The translations under genes and the position numbers were made by a program. This document shows positions 29,009 through 38,644 of a stretch of 64,000 nucleotides of DNA, piece by piece. How positions within the stretch are numbered: position 1 is the stretch's first letter; each line of letters opens with the position of its first letter. Origin of the DNA: an uncultured Pseudomonadota bacterium. Its GTDB lineage: Bacteria; Pseudomonadota; Gammaproteobacteria; Burkholderiales; SG8-39. The notes beneath the pieces are model-generated. The model was not told where the DNA came from, made no database searches, and saw only the letters and a list, made by a program, of their open reading frames with translations. The stretch is taken from positions 1 through 64,000 of the forward strand of contig CAILKO010000055.1 in NCBI GenBank assembly GCA_903834835.1, written 5' to 3'.

Positions 29009-30208
29009 TCAGCGCAGCGTGATCCGGGCGAATTTGCGCTTGCCAACCTGGGCCAGCACCGTTTCCCCGCGCGCGATCTTCAGTTGCCGGTCTGCGAGGC
29101 GCTCGCCGTTCAGTTTTACGCCGCCCTGTTCGATGAGACGACCGGCCTCCGAGGTGCTCGCCGCGAGGCCGGCCTGCTTGAGCACCTGGATGACCGGCAT
29201 GTCCTGCTCGGCGCAATGCAGCTCGACCACCGGTATGTCCTCTGGAAGGGCGCCGTGCCGAAAGCGTGCCTCGAAATCCGCAAGCGCATCCCGTGCTGCC
29301 TGTGCGCCATGGAACCGCGCCACGATTTCCTGTGCGAACAGCACCTTGATGTCACGCGGGTTCCGCCCCGAGCCGACCTCGTCGCGCCAGCCGCGGACGG
29401 TGGCCATGCTTTCGAACGACAGCAGCTCCACATATCGCCACATGAGGGCGTCGGATATCGACATCAGCTTGCCGAAGATCTCCTTCGCCGGCTCCGCGAT
29501 ACCCACGTAGTTTCCGAGCGACTTCGACATCTTGTCCACGCCGTCCAGCCCCTCGAGCAGCGGCATGGTGACGATGCACTGCGGTTCCATGCCGTAATCG
29601 CGCTGCAACTCCCGTCCGACGAGCAGATTGAACTTCTGATCCGTGCCGCCCAGCTCGACATCGGATTTCATTGCAACCGAGTCGTAACCCTGCATCAACG
29701 GATAGAGGAACTCATGAATCGCGATCGGCTGTCCCGACTTGTAGCGTTTGCTGAAGTCATCCCGCTCCAGCATCCGTGCGACCGTATGCCGCGCGGCCAG
29801 CCGGATCATGCCCTCGGCCCCAAGTTGCTCCGACCAGACGGAGTTGAAGAGCACCTCGGTGCGCTCGGGGTCCAGTATCTTGAAAACCTGCTCGCGGTAG
29901 GTCCTGGCGTTCGCCTCGATCGCTTCACGGGTAAGCGGCGGGCGGGTCTGGTTCTTCCCGGTCGGGTCGCCGATCATCCCCGTGAAATCGCCGATCAGGA
30001 ACTGGACATGGTGGCCGAGATCCTGGAAGTGACGCAGCTTGGTGAGCACGACGGTATGGCCCAGGTGCAGGTCCGGGGCGGTCGGGTCCATGCCAAGTTT
30101 GACGCGCAAGGGCTGGCCGCGGGCCAGCTTCTTGACGAGTTCTTCTTCGACAAGGACTTCCTCACTGCCGCGCTTGATGAGTTCTAGGGCTTCGGATAGG
30201 GTTGCCAT
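29009..30208 (-). CDS. tyrS: Tyrosyl-tRNA synthetase
   Basis: Class I synthetase of 399 residues. It has the HIGH-type motif [13 protein letters not shown] near residue 45, the KMSKS motif in [11 protein letters not shown] near 230 and a C-terminal S4 RNA-binding domain ([17 protein letters not shown]). The length and the HLGHTV form correspond to the TyrZ/TyrRS-C type frequent in betaproteobacteria. It is divergent from the M23 peptidase gene, with 233 bp between them, as in many betaproteobacterial genomes. Confidence 0.96.
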   Translation of the reverse strand: MATLSEALELIKRGSEEVLVEEELVKKLARGQPLRVKLGMDPTAPDLHLGHTVVLTKLRHFQDLGHHVQFLIGDFTGMIGDPTGKNQTRPPLTREAIEANARTYREQVFKILDPERTEVLFNSVWSEQLGAEGMIRLAARHTVARMLERDDFSKRYKSGQPIAIHEFLYPLMQGYDSVAMKSDVELGGTDQKFNLLVGRELQRDYGMEPQCIVTMPLLEGLDGVDKMSKSLGNYVGIAEPAKEIFGKLMSISDALMWRYVELLSFESMATVRGWRDEVGSGRNPRDIKVLFAQEIVARFHGAQAARDALADFEARFRHGALPEDIPVVELHCAEQDMPVIQVLKQAGLAASTSEAGRLIEQGGVKLNGERLADRQLKIARGETVLAQVGKRKFARITLR

Positions 30209-30245
30209 GGGCCGTTCGGCGGGAAATTTCAGGGAAATACCGGAT

Positions 30246-30275
30246 TTGCCGATGTTTTCGGTAATTTGCTAGACT
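30246..30275 (+). promoter_or_regulatory. Candidate sigma-70 promoter for the M23 peptidase gene
   Basis: TTGCCG and TAGACT are separated by 18 bp, with TG one base before the -10 box (TGCTAGACT, extended -10). It points toward the M23 gene from the 233-bp gap between tyrS and that gene. The call rests on consensus likeness only. Confidence 0.35.
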
Positions 30276-30441
30276 TCGGGCGACCCGGTGGGCTGCACTG
30301 CTGCTTTGCTCGACTTCTTACCGCATCCAACGGGGACATCCCGGGTCATTCGCAGCGCACTACCGAAGTGGTCCTGCAGGGGCCTTGCAATCCGGACAGG
30401 TTCCATCCCGTAGTCCAAGCAAGTTTAGCCGAAGGTATCCG

Positions 30442-31719
30442 TTGAGCCGATTTTCCATGCCCCATCCCGTGCGCTGGACCCGTGTGACCGCGGCGATCGT
30501 GCTTGCTCTTTCCGGAGCGGTCGCCGCCTTCGGCACGATCGCCCCCTCGACGGACGCCGAGCTCCTCGTCACCAAGGCGTCGATCGTCGAGCCGCTTGCA
30601 ATTGATTTCGCGCCCGCGCCCGTCGCCCCGACGGAACGGTACGTGCGCGAAGAGCGCCTCCAGCGCGGCGATACGCTGGCGAGCCTGCTTTCCCGGATCG
30701 GGGTGCGCGCCTCGGATGTCGCGGCCCTCACCCAGTCAGGCGTCCTCAGGCGGCTGAAGCCGCAGACGACGGTCACGGCAGAGCTGGAAGGCTCCGGCGC
30801 ACTGTTGTCGATGAGCTTTCTGATCGGGACAGATCTCTTCCGCGTGGAGCCGGGCAGCAACGGCTATGTCGTGAACCCCGTGCCCGGCGTCCTGGAAACC
30901 CGCACAGCGTTCCGCGCGAATACCGTGAACAGTTCGCTGTTCGCGGCTGCCGATGCGGCCGACGTGCCGGAAGCCGTCGCGGTGCAATTGGCTGACATTT
31001 TTGGCGGCGAAATCGACTTTCACCGCGATCTGCGCAAAGGCGACCGTTTCGCGGTGGTCTATGAGATACACAGCCTGAATGGCCAGCAGGTCCGGACCGG
31101 GCGCGTCATCGCGGCGGAATTTGTGAACAACGGCAGGGCGCACCGCGCCCTCTGGTACCCGGGTGCCGATGGCAAGGGTGCCTACTACACGCCGTCCGGC
31201 AAGAACCTGCGCAAGGCCTTCCTGCGCTCGCCGCTCGAGTTTTCACGGATCAGCTCCGGCTTCGGGTCTCGCATGCATCCTTTTCTGCAGACCTGGCGCA
31301 GCCACAAGGGCGTGGACTATGCGGCACCGATCGGCACGCGCATACGCGCAGTCGCCGATGGCGTCGTGGATTTCGCCGGATCGAAGGGCGGCTACGGCAA
31401 TGTCGTGGTCATCCGGCACAACGGTCAATACGCCACGCTCTACGGACACATGAGCCGCTTCGCCCCCGGGCTGACCCGGGGGACGCGAGTCGGCCAGGGC
31501 TCGGTCATCGGGTTCGTGGGTCGTAGCGGCTGGGCAACCGGGCCGCACCTCCACTACGAGTTCCACGTCGGAGGCGAAGCGCGCAATCCGCTCACCATCG
31601 CGCTTCCTGCAGCGCAGCCACTGTCCTCTCGGGAACTGGCTCAGTTCCAGGGGCACGCCCAGCCCTACGTTGCCCAACTGGATCTGCTGGGTAATGCGAG
31701 ACTCGCCCGCGCTGACTGA
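30442..31719 (+). CDS. M23 family murein endopeptidase (MepM-like)
   Basis: Envelope peptidase predicted to cleave peptidoglycan cross-links. The 425 residues begin with a signal-anchor (VTAAIVLALSGAVAAFG), then an OapA/LysM-like region with RLQRGDTLASLLSRIGV, and end with a full LytM domain: SGFGSRMHPFLQTWRSHKGVD..., GHMSRF and GPHLHYEFH, giving the HxxxD and HxH zinc ligands. A TTG at 30442 with GAAGG 6 nt upstream is the preferred start; ATG 30457 is possible. It is followed by anmK, so this unit handles wall turnover and recycling. Confidence 0.9.
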   Translation: MSRFSMPHPVRWTRVTAAIVLALSGAVAAFGTIAPSTDAELLVTKASIVEPLAIDFAPAPVAPTERYVREERLQRGDTLASLLSRIGVRASDVAALTQSGVLRRLKPQTTVTAELEGSGALLSMSFLIGTDLFRVEPGSNGYVVNPVPGVLETRTAFRANTVNSSLFAAADAADVPEAVAVQLADIFGGEIDFHRDLRKGDRFAVVYEIHSLNGQQVRTGRVIAAEFVNNGRAHRALWYPGADGKGAYYTPSGKNLRKAFLRSPLEFSRISSGFGSRMHPFLQTWRSHKGVDYAAPIGTRIRAVADGVVDFAGSKGGYGNVVVIRHNGQYATLYGHMSRFAPGLTRGTRVGQGSVIGFVGRSGWATGPHLHYEFHVGGEARNPLTIALPAAQPLSSRELAQFQGHAQPYVAQLDLLGNARLARAD

Positions 31720-31771
31720 TTGATCCGGCGTGCAAGCGGGCAGGAACACGTCCAGCGCTCGCGTGAAACCG

Positions 31772-32875
31772 ATGCCCAAGCGTGAGTTGTACGTCGGCCT
31801 GATGTCCGGAACCAGCCTGGACGGGGTGGATGCCGTCGTGGTCGACCTGGCTCAGTCCGACCCGTTTGTTCTGGCAGCCACCGGGCAGCCGCTGGAGGGC
31901 GCGCTGCGCAGCGAACTGCTGGCGCTGAACGAACCCGGCATCGACGAACTCGGGCGCGCCGCCCTCGCCGGAGGAGCTCTCGCCAGGGCTTATGCGTCCG
32001 CCGTTCATGCCGTGCTTGCCCAGGCCGGCGTTCAGGCACGTGACATCCGGGCGATCGGCTGCCATGGACAGACGGTGCGCCACCGCCCCGAACTCGGCTA
32101 TACCATCCAGCTCGGCAACCCCGCCCTCCTCGCGGAATTGACCGGCATTGCTGTCGCCTGTGATTTCCGCAGCCGGGACATTGCTGCCGGAGGGCAGGGC
32201 GCACCGCTCGTTCCTGCCCTGCACAGCCGGATATTCGGCAGTCCTGCCGAGGACCGAGCGGTGCTGAACCTTGGCGGCATTGCAAACATCACCTGGCTGC
32301 CGTGCAACGGGGCCGTGCTGGGTTTCGACTCCGGCCCGGCCAACTGCCTGCTTGATCTGTGGGCCGCACGCCATCTCCAGCGTCCCTGCGATTCGGAAGG
32401 CGCCTGGGGCGCGCAAGGCAAGTCCGACCCGGAATTACTGGAACTGATGCAGCGCGAGGCCTACTTTCACGCGCCGCACCCGAAGAGCACCGGACGCGAT
32501 CTGTTCAACGAGGCCTGGCTGTCCCGCCATCTGGCCGCGCGGAGTGCTGCGCTTCGGCCTGCGGATGTGCAGGCAACGCTGATGGAGCTGACCGCATGGT
32601 CGGTTCGCGCCGGTCTCGAAGCCTGCGGCGATCCGGCCATGCTGATCGTGTGCGGAGGAGGCACGAAGAATCGTGCATTGATGGCCCTGCTTTCACGGGT
32701 GCTGGCGCCGCTGCGCGTGGCTTCCTCAGCGACCCTGGGCGTGGACCCGGATTATGTCGAAGCGATCGCATTCGCTTGGCTTGCGCGCCAGACTGTTGTG
32801 GGCGAAGCGGGCAATCTGCCGGCCGTGACCGGCGCGCGGGGACCCCGCTTACTCGGGGGACTCTACCCCCGCTGA
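31772..32875 (+). CDS. anmK: Anhydro-N-acetylmuramic acid kinase
   Basis: Converts anhydro-MurNAc from peptidoglycan turnover to MurNAc-6-phosphate in the cytoplasm. It is 367 residues, with YVGLMSGTSLDGVDAVVVD at the N terminus, IGCHGQTVRH, NLGGIANITWLP and FDSGPANCLLD (catalytic Asp) and VCGGGTKNRALM near the C terminus, all family signatures. It lies 52 bp after the M23 peptidase gene, matching the common betaproteobacterial order. Confidence 0.96.
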   Translation: MPKRELYVGLMSGTSLDGVDAVVVDLAQSDPFVLAATGQPLEGALRSELLALNEPGIDELGRAALAGGALARAYASAVHAVLAQAGVQARDIRAIGCHGQTVRHRPELGYTIQLGNPALLAELTGIAVACDFRSRDIAAGGQGAPLVPALHSRIFGSPAEDRAVLNLGGIANITWLPCNGAVLGFDSGPANCLLDLWAARHLQRPCDSEGAWGAQGKSDPELLELMQREAYFHAPHPKSTGRDLFNEAWLSRHLAARSAALRPADVQATLMELTAWSVRAGLEACGDPAMLIVCGGGTKNRALMALLSRVLAPLRVASSATLGVDPDYVEAIAFAWLARQTVVGEAGNLPAVTGARGPRLLGGLYPR

Positions 32876-32879
32876 TTGC

Positions 32880-33230
32880 TCAGACCGAGAACGACGAACC
32901 GCAGCCGCAGGTCGATGTGGCGTTCGGGTTCTTGATCACGAACTGCGCGCCCTCCAGACCTTCCTGGTAGTCGATTTCCGCGCCACTCAGATACTGGAAG
33001 CTCATCGCATCGATGAGCAGGGTCACGCCGTTCTTCTGCATGACGGAGTCGTCTTCAGCCTGATCTTCGTCGAAGGTGAAGCCGTACTGGAAGCCGGAAC
33101 AGCCGCCACCCGACACGAACACGCGCAGCTTCAGCTCAGGATTGCCTTCTTCCTCGATCAGTTCGCGTACCTTGGCGGCTGCGCTGTCGGAAAAATTGAT
33201 CGGCTGCTCGGTTTCCATCACTGCACTCAT
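32880..33230 (-). CDS. erpA: Iron-sulfur cluster insertion protein ErpA
   Basis: A-type carrier that delivers Fe-S clusters to apo-proteins. It is 116 residues and has the three ligand cysteines: one in [12 protein letters not shown] and two in the C-terminal TCGCGSSF. The segment [20 protein letters not shown] is typical of ErpA rather than IscA. It is convergent with anmK, with four bases between the stops, and 131 bp downstream of the bactofilin gene. Confidence 0.95.
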   Translation of the reverse strand: MSAVMETEQPINFSDSAAAKVRELIEEEGNPELKLRVFVSGGGCSGFQYGFTFDEDQAEDDSVMQKNGVTLLIDAMSFQYLSGAEIDYQEGLEGAQFVIKNPNATSTCGCGSSFSV

Positions 33231-33361
33231 TTCGGTTGCTCCGCAAATATCGTCGCAGGAATCTGCGCTGACAAGATGGGGCCATTATCCGCACGCGCAA
33301 CCCTGTCGGCAACGAGGACTTCCAAGCGCCGGTCCCCCGCCCGTCGGGACCCTGCGCGCCC

Positions 33362-33760
33362 CTACTTGCCCGACGCCAGCTTGAGTTCCACGGGCTTCGC
33401 TTCGCTCGTCCCATGATGCACCAGCCGACCCTCGATGATCGCGCCCTGGTGCATTTCCAGGGTTTTGTAGTGAACATCTCCGCGCACGCGCGACCCCGAC
33501 TGAAGTTCCAGCGTCTCGGCCGAATGCACCGGCCCGATGATCGTTCCGTTCACGACCAGGTGCGCGGCATGAACCTCGCCCTCGATCCGCGCCTGCTCGG
33601 ATATGACAAGGGTCGCCGGCTGATCCGGGGCCGCCTGGACGTTGCCCCGGACGTTGCCGTCAACCCGAAGGCCGCCACTGAACACGACATTGCCTTCAAT
33701 GCGCGTTGACGCCCCGATCAGACTGTCTATCCTGCTCTGAGGTTTGCTTTTCTTGAACAT
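33362..33760 (-). CDS. Bactofilin (polymer-forming cytoskeletal protein)
   Basis: A 132-residue bactofilin that should polymerise without nucleotide. Short N-terminal sequence KKSKPQSRIDSLIG is followed by regularly repeated hydrophobic-glycine strands of the right-handed beta-helix (TRIEGNVVFSGGLRVDGNVRG, IIGPVHSAETLEL, HHGTSEAKP tail). In betaproteobacteria it is usually found between erpA and argC as here. Nothing looks altered. Confidence 0.93.
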   Translation of the reverse strand: MFKKSKPQSRIDSLIGASTRIEGNVVFSGGLRVDGNVRGNVQAAPDQPATLVISEQARIEGEVHAAHLVVNGTIIGPVHSAETLELQSGSRVRGDVHYKTLEMHQGAIIEGRLVHHGTSEAKPVELKLASGK

Positions 33761-33792
33761 GGATGCCTCCGGAAACGCGCTGTCTGCGGGCC

Positions 33793-34545
33793 TTAGCCCG
33801 GATTCACTGTCTGTGTCGCCTTGACCTGATCGGAACCGGATTCGAAAACCCTGGCCTGCACACTCTCGATCCGGGCCCCGGGCGCAACCCTGAAGGTGCC
33901 CTCGACACGCCGGAACTGCCTGAAGGAAAGCTTGAACGCCTCGCTTCCCGCCGTGTCAGGCAGATTGATCATAGCACCCCGGCCCGCATCGCTCAGCTTC
34001 ACCGTAAGCTCCAGGCGGCCCTGAAAATTGCGTTCCGCCCGCCGGCCCGGAGAGAACAGCATCATCCGGTAACGGTACTCGCCCGGAGCGCCCGCCGGCT
34101 CGATCTGGAACCTCTGGATCACGAGCGATTGCGCCTCGCGCGGCCCGGACACAAGCATGTTCTCGAAGATCGCGAGGTCTTCGCGCAGCAGCGTATTCTG
34201 CCTTTCCTGGGATCGCACCTGATCCGCGAGTTTCTGCTGCGCGGCACGCTCGATGGCCAGCCGGCTGTCAGCGGCATCGACTGCCGCGCGAAACTTGTCC
34301 AGTTCAGTGCGCGCCTCCCCGAGATCCGAGCGCAGCTTCAGGATCTCCTGCTCGATCTCCAGCCGGTCGAAGCCCGCTACGCGACTGCCGGCGTCATAGA
34401 GCCAGCGCGCCAGCACAATCGAGAGCGCAGCACCGACGACGATCGCAATCCAGCGCCAGTACCAGGCGAGCTGGGTTCTGACAGCGACCCGCGGAGCCGC
34501 GATCCCGAAACGCTGCGCAATCCAGCTTGGCCGCAGGCGCCTCAC
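33793..34545 (-). CDS. DUF6776-type membrane-anchored coiled-coil protein
   Basis: A 250-residue protein with one transmembrane segment (about residues 29-47, [20 protein letters not shown]). A coiled coil of about 75 residues rich in Glu, Arg and Leu follows, then a C-terminal beta-rich domain. The ATG overlaps the argC stop (ATGA), and bactofilin starts 32 bp after it. The position between argC and bactofilin is typical for this uncharacterised betaproteobacterial family; an envelope scaffold role is only an inference. Confidence 0.85.
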   Translation of the reverse strand: MRRLRPSWIAQRFGIAAPRVAVRTQLAWYWRWIAIVVGAALSIVLARWLYDAGSRVAGFDRLEIEQEILKLRSDLGEARTELDKFRAAVDAADSRLAIERAAQQKLADQVRSQERQNTLLREDLAIFENMLVSGPREAQSLVIQRFQIEPAGAPGEYRYRMMLFSPGRRAERNFQGRLELTVKLSDAGRGAMINLPDTAGSEAFKLSFRQFRRVEGTFRVAPGARIESVQARVFESGSDQVKATQTVNPG

Positions 34546-35597
34546 GGTACGACCGGAACGGACTCCAGACCTGCGGTTTCAGGAAGTCCGAACATGATGT
34601 TCATGTTCTGTATGGCCTGGCCCGAGGCGCCCTTCACCAGATTGTCGATCGTCGAGAGGACGACGAGGATGTCCTTCCGCCCCGTGGCCTGATGCGGTCG
34701 GTGCAGCGCGATCCGGCACAGGTTCGATGCGCGCACCGAGCGCGTATCGGGGTGACTCCCTGCGGGCATCACATCCACGAACGGCTCCTTTGCGTAGCGC
34801 GCTTCGAACAGCGCCTGAAAATCGGCTTCGCGCGTTATCCGGGCATAGAGCGTCGCGTGGATGCCGCGGATCATCGGCGTCAGGTGGGGCGTGAACGTGA
34901 GGCCGACTTCGGCGCCCGCCGCCCGCGCGAGCCCCTGTCGGATCTCCGGCCAGTGGCGATGGCCGGACACGCCATACGCCGAGAAATTGTCGGAGGCCTC
35001 GGAGAAAAGGATGTGCATCTCCGCCTTTCTGCCTGCTCCGCTCACCCCGGATTTCGCATCCGCGATGAGCCAGTCGCGGTCGATCAGCCCGGCTTCGAGC
35101 AGTGGGATGAATCCAAGCTGGACCGCGGTCGGATAGCAGCCGGGATTCGCGATCAGCCGCGCGCCGCGTATGGCCTCGCGGTTGATCTCGCACAGTCCGT
35201 ACACCGCTTCCGCGACCAGCGCCGGCGAGGCATGCTTCATCCGGTACCACTCTTCCCATTCGGCGATATCCCGGATCCGGAAGTCTGCGGAAAGGTCGAC
35301 CACGCGCACGCCCTGGGCGAGAAGCGCCGGCGCCTCCGACATCGCGACGCCGTTTGGCGTCGCGAAGAACACCACATCGCAGGACTCAAGCCCCGCCTTG
35401 GCCGGCTCGGCAAACGCAAGCTCGACCCGCCCGCGCAGGCTCGGAAACATCTTGGCCACCGGGGTCCCTGCGTCCTGGCGCGAGGTCACTGCCTGAATTT
35501 CCGCCTGCGGATGCGTGGCCAGCATGCGCAACAGTTCCACACCCGTGTAACCGGTGCCGCCGACGATGCCAACCTTGATTCTGCGTTGCTGTGTCAT
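34542..35597 (-). CDS. argC: N-acetyl-gamma-glutamyl-phosphate reductase
   Basis: NADPH-dependent third step of arginine synthesis. It is 351 residues, with the Rossmann motif [18 protein letters not shown], the catalytic cysteine in [14 protein letters not shown] and the His-containing GHRHWPEI segment. The 34542 stop overlaps the DUF6776 start. It lies downstream of rpsI, separated from it by a strong terminator, as is common in betaproteobacteria. Confidence 0.96.
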   Translation of the reverse strand: MTQQRRIKVGIVGGTGYTGVELLRMLATHPQAEIQAVTSRQDAGTPVAKMFPSLRGRVELAFAEPAKAGLESCDVVFFATPNGVAMSEAPALLAQGVRVVDLSADFRIRDIAEWEEWYRMKHASPALVAEAVYGLCEINREAIRGARLIANPGCYPTAVQLGFIPLLEAGLIDRDWLIADAKSGVSGAGRKAEMHILFSEASDNFSAYGVSGHRHWPEIRQGLARAAGAEVGLTFTPHLTPMIRGIHATLYARITREADFQALFEARYAKEPFVDVMPAGSHPDTRSVRASNLCRIALHRPHQATGRKDILVVLSTIDNLVKGASGQAIQNMNIMFGLPETAGLESVPVVP

Positions 35598-35646
35598 CTT
35601 TGCCTCGTTGCCCGGAAGCCTGCGCCTGCCGTCTTCCCTGAAAACA

Positions 35647-35672
35647 AAAAAGCCGCCCTGGGGCGGCTTTTT
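35647..35672 (-). terminator. Rho-independent terminator after rpsI
   Basis: AAAAAGCCGCCC and its complement GGGCGGCTTTTT form a near-continuous stem with a minimal loop and T runs in both directions. It lies 22 bp after the rpsI stop on the minus strand and ends the rplM-rpsI transcript before argC. Confidence 0.92.
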
Positions 35673-35694
35673 CCGGATCGATGCTGCAGATCCC

Positions 35695-36087
35695 TCAGCG
35701 CTTCGAGAACTGCTTGCGCCGCCGCGCCTTGTGCAGACCCACCTTCTTGCGCTCGACCTCGCGCGCGTCGCGGGTCACCAGACCCGCCGCGCTGAGCATC
35801 GGCTTGAGGGTTGCATCATATTCGATCAGCGCGCGGGTAATGCCGTGACGCACCGCGCCCGCCTGACCGTTCTCGCCGCCCCCGAACACGTTGACCTTGA
35901 TGTCGAATCCGCCGACGTTCTTGATCAGCTCAAGCGGTTGCCTCACCACCATGCGGCCCGTCTCGCGGGAAAAGAATTCATCGACCGGACGATCGTTCAC
36001 GACGATGCGGCCGGTGCCCGGCTTGAGAAACACCCGCGCGACCGCGCTCTTGCGCCGCCCGGTTCCGTAGTAATAGTCGCCTACCAT
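35695..36087 (-). CDS. rpsI: 30S ribosomal protein S9
   Basis: Small-subunit protein whose C-terminal tail reaches the P-site tRNA. It is 130 residues, begins [20 protein letters not shown] and ends with the basic [12 protein letters not shown], the universal S9 tail. A longer in-frame reading upstream crosses rplM and is rejected. The gene follows rplM by 14 bp. Confidence 0.97.
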   Translation of the reverse strand: MVGDYYYGTGRRKSAVARVFLKPGTGRIVVNDRPVDEFFSRETGRMVVRQPLELIKNVGGFDIKVNVFGGGENGQAGAVRHGITRALIEYDATLKPMLSAAGLVTRDAREVERKKVGLHKARRRKQFSKR

Positions 36088-36101
36088 GATCGTCCTTGTT
36101 C

Positions 36102-36530
36102 CTAGAGTTCGAGAGCCTTCGGCTGCTGGGCCGAATGCGGGTGCCGGTTCTGCGGGTAGACCTTCAGCTTCTTGATCATCGCGTAGCCGAGCGGTCCCTT
36201 GGGCAGCATGCCCTTGACGGCCTTCTGCAGCGCCGCGCCGGGATGCCTCGCCTGCAGCGTCGCGAAGTTGGTCGTCTTGAGGCCGCCGGGGAAACCGGAA
36301 TGGTGATAGTACTTCTTGTCCTGCGCCTTGTTGCCGGTGACGCGGATCTGCGCTGCATTGACGACGACGATGAAATCGCCGGTGTCCACATGCGGCGTAA
36401 ACTCGGGCTTGTGCTTGCCGCGCAACCGTGCCGCAATCTGTGTCGCGAGACGGCCAAGGATCTTGTCCTGGGCATCGATCACGAACCAGTCCTGACGCAC
36501 GCTGCCGGGTTTCGCGGAGTAGGTCTTCAT
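36102..36530 (-). CDS. rplM: 50S ribosomal protein L13
   Basis: Early-assembly large-subunit protein of 142 residues. Conserved segments include [39 protein letters not shown] and [12 protein letters not shown]. It is the first gene of the rplM-rpsI operon; the promoter should lie in 36531-36719, shared with the divergent OsmC gene. Confidence 0.97.
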   Translation of the reverse strand: MKTYSAKPGSVRQDWFVIDAQDKILGRLATQIAARLRGKHKPEFTPHVDTGDFIVVVNAAQIRVTGNKAQDKKYYHHSGFPGGLKTTNFATLQARHPGAALQKAVKGMLPKGPLGYAMIKKLKVYPQNRHPHSAQQPKALEL

Positions 36531-36719
36531 AGCTTGCTCGGGGAAAACCGACGATTGTATTGAACCATTCGGGCGGAGTCAAAGGCTGGCCTGCACGCCA
36601 GGGTGTATCCGACTGATGCACGAGGTTCCCCAGCGCGGGCCTCGCGTCGGGGCAGATCTTCCCCGGCTCGGCACGGAAGCGCGAACGGCAATTGTAACCC
36701 GCTGTTTTTAGGAGAATTC

Positions 36720-37139
36720 ATGGATTGCAAGATACGCTGGACAGGTGACGGAATGTCGTTCCTCGCGGAAACTGGCAGCAACCACCTCGTAACGATGGAC
36801 GGCGCGCCCGAGGGTGGCGGCCGCAATCTCGCACCTCGCCCGATGGAGTTGCTGCTCGCCGGCACCGGCGGCTGCACCGCCTACGATGTGGTGCTGATAC
36901 TGAAAAAAAGCCGCCAGCAGGTGACCGGCTGCGAAGTGGCGGTCACCTCCGAGCGCGCCGCGGAAGACCCCAAGGTCTTCACCAAGATCCACATGCATTT
37001 CGTGATCCGCGGCAAGGGCATCAAACCCTCGATCGCGGAGCATGCGATACGGCTTTCGCATGACAAGTATTGTTCCGCATCCATCATGCTCGGCAAGACC
37101 GCCGAGATCACGCACGACTACGAGATCATCGAGGACTGA
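36720..37139 (+). CDS. OsmC-family peroxiredoxin-like protein
   Basis: A 139-residue OsmC/Ohr-family protein, probably a thiol-dependent hydroperoxide reductase. It has RPMELLLAGTGGCTAYDVV with the first reactive cysteine and the second in HDKYCSASIMLG, typical of the YhfA branch. ATG 36720 has GGAG 6 nt upstream. Its last 14 bases overlap the 3' end of the convergent glycosyltransferase-like gene. Confidence 0.9.
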   Translation: MDCKIRWTGDGMSFLAETGSNHLVTMDGAPEGGGRNLAPRPMELLLAGTGGCTAYDVVLILKKSRQQVTGCEVAVTSERAAEDPKVFTKIHMHFVIRGKGIKPSIAEHAIRLSHDKYCSASIMLGKTAEITHDYEIIED

Positions 37140-37842
37140 GCCCGGCCTTTGCGGGTGTAGCGTCCGAGGTCTGCGCCACCTGCTCCATCAACCTGCGCTC
37201 GGCGAACCATTCCTCGGCATAGTCGCAGTCCCGGTAGTCGTCGAAATACGGACCGCCGAGGGTGTAGTGCACGATCTTCGCGGCGGGGTTGTAGTCGTAT
37301 TCCCCGACCAGCCAGTTCCATTCGAGCGGCAGCGCGCCGATGCGTGCGTCCGACGTCCATGCGAAGCGGTGCAGCTCCAGTCCGCTCGCGCTGCTGACAT
37401 AGTCGGCATCGAGACTGCGGCACAGCGCGTTGTTGAACACCATGAGGCTCGACCAGTTCTTGCGCGGGTAGCGCGTCTGCACCTGGTCCAGAAATTTGCG
37501 CTCGGTTTTCGGCACATAGTCGTGCTGGCAGACATGCACCGCCTTGTCGGGCGCCGCTTCGGCCATGCGCACGAGCGGCACGATGTCCTCGCGGCACAGC
37601 ATGTCGCAATCCAGGAACACCGACCAGCCTTCGTAGCCCGACAGGAGCGGGGTCAGAAAGCGCGTCATGCTGAATTCGGTGGATTCTGTCGGTCCGCGTG
37701 TGCGCCTGTACAGGCCGCCGAGCTGGCTGCGCATCAGCGGCGCGATGGAAACCGGCTCCGAGGCATGGCGCAGGATCGAATGCGCCAGCGTGTAGAACGC
37801 GAGCGATTCCTTCGGATCGTAGCCGACGAACACCTGGATCAT
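37126..37842 (-). CDS. Nucleotide-sugar glycosyltransferase-like protein
   Basis: A 238-residue GT-A-like protein. It starts IQVFVGYDPKESLAFYTL, has the metal-binding D-x-D motif in WSVFLDCDMLC near residue 78 and conserved aromatic patches LPLEWNWLVGEYDYN and KIVHYTLGGPYF, as seen in GT8-like proteins of unknown function. It begins 7 bp after coq7 on the same strand and is probably co-transcribed. The acceptor is not predictable. Confidence 0.8.
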   Translation of the reverse strand: MIQVFVGYDPKESLAFYTLAHSILRHASEPVSIAPLMRSQLGGLYRRTRGPTESTEFSMTRFLTPLLSGYEGWSVFLDCDMLCREDIVPLVRMAEAAPDKAVHVCQHDYVPKTERKFLDQVQTRYPRKNWSSLMVFNNALCRSLDADYVSSASGLELHRFAWTSDARIGALPLEWNWLVGEYDYNPAAKIVHYTLGGPYFDDYRDCDYAEEWFAERRLMEQVAQTSDATPAKAGLSPR

Positions 37843-37849
37843 CGGCCGC

Positions 37850-38473
37850 TCAGATCCGCTTCGAAACCGTCGTCATGACCTTCGCCGCAAGCCGCATCGC
37901 AAGCTTCACCGGTCCCGGCAGTTCCTCGGCCCCGAGCCCGAGCGCCGTGCGCCGGTGTCCGGCCTCGTCATTGCGCATCGCCTCGACCACAGCCCGCGTG
38001 CGCGTATCCGCTTCAGGCAGACGCGCGAGATGGCCTTCCAGATGCGCCGCGACCTGCCCTTCGGTCTCGGCCAGAAATCCGAGATTCCAGCGATCGCCCA
38101 TGCGCGCCGCCGCCACGCCGATCGCAAACGACCCTGCATACCAGAGCGGATTCAGCAGACTGCGTCGCCCCTGCAGTTCGGCAATGCGCGCTTCGCTCCA
38201 GGCGAGGTGGTCCTCTTCCTCGCGCGCTGCCTGCGCGAGCGCCTGCGCCACGCGCGCATCGCCCGCACCGATGGCCTGCCCCTGGTAGAGCGCCTGTGCG
38301 CAGACTTCGCCCGCGTGATTCACGCGCATGAGCGCCGCAGCTTCGCGCCGCTCGGTTTCGCCGAGCGCCGGGTCGGCCATGCTGGAGGCAGGCGAAATTC
38401 GGGCGCTGTGCGAAGTGCCCGAGAGCGTGCGCAGCGCCCGATCGAAGGCGAGGATAAATGCGTCAGCACTCAC
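37850..38473 (-). CDS. coq7: 3-demethoxyubiquinol 3-hydroxylase Coq7
   Basis: Di-iron hydroxylase of ubiquinone synthesis. The 207-residue protein has the ferritin-like metal sites: Glu in [24 protein letters not shown], and the later Glu/His in [12 protein letters not shown]. Family members start [16 protein letters not shown]-like, so a GTG at 38473 is chosen; the upstream frame extension is not homologous in character. The C-terminal hydrophobic helices fit membrane association. The function implies an aerobic lifestyle. Confidence 0.93.
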   Translation of the reverse strand: MSADAFILAFDRALRTLSGTSHSARISPASSMADPALGETERREAAALMRVNHAGEVCAQALYQGQAIGAGDARVAQALAQAAREEEDHLAWSEARIAELQGRRSLLNPLWYAGSFAIGVAAARMGDRWNLGFLAETEGQVAAHLEGHLARLPEADTRTRAVVEAMRNDEAGHRRTALGLGAEELPGPVKLAMRLAAKVMTTVSKRI

Positions 38474-38564
38474 GATGGAACAGGGCGAAAAGCGGTCATG
38501 GAACAAGGATAGCAGAGGGATCGCATCGCCCTCTTCGCACAGCACCCACACAGGCCTGGGCGCG

Positions 38565-38605
38565 CAAAAAAAAAAAACGGGCGCCTTGCGGCGCCCGTTT
38601 TGATG
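38565..38605 (-). terminator. Rho-independent terminator of the porin gene
   Basis: On the minus strand AAAACGGGCGCC, a four-base loop and GGCGCCCGTTTT are followed by a run of twelve T residues (12 A on the plus strand at 38566-38577). This is about 40 bp after the porin stop. Confidence 0.94.
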
Positions 38606-38644
38606 CTGCCTTCGGAGGTTGCCCTCCGGCGAACCTAGCTTCGA

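Noticed and set aside
36088-36621. Upstream extension of the rpsI frame to 308 codons
   Set aside because: The extension crosses rplM in another frame; S9 proteins begin at the [13 protein letters not shown] start.
38566-38577. Run of twelve A as a possible assembly error
   Set aside because: It is exactly the T tract of the porin terminator on the minus strand, so it has a simple biological explanation; its exact length may still be uncertain.
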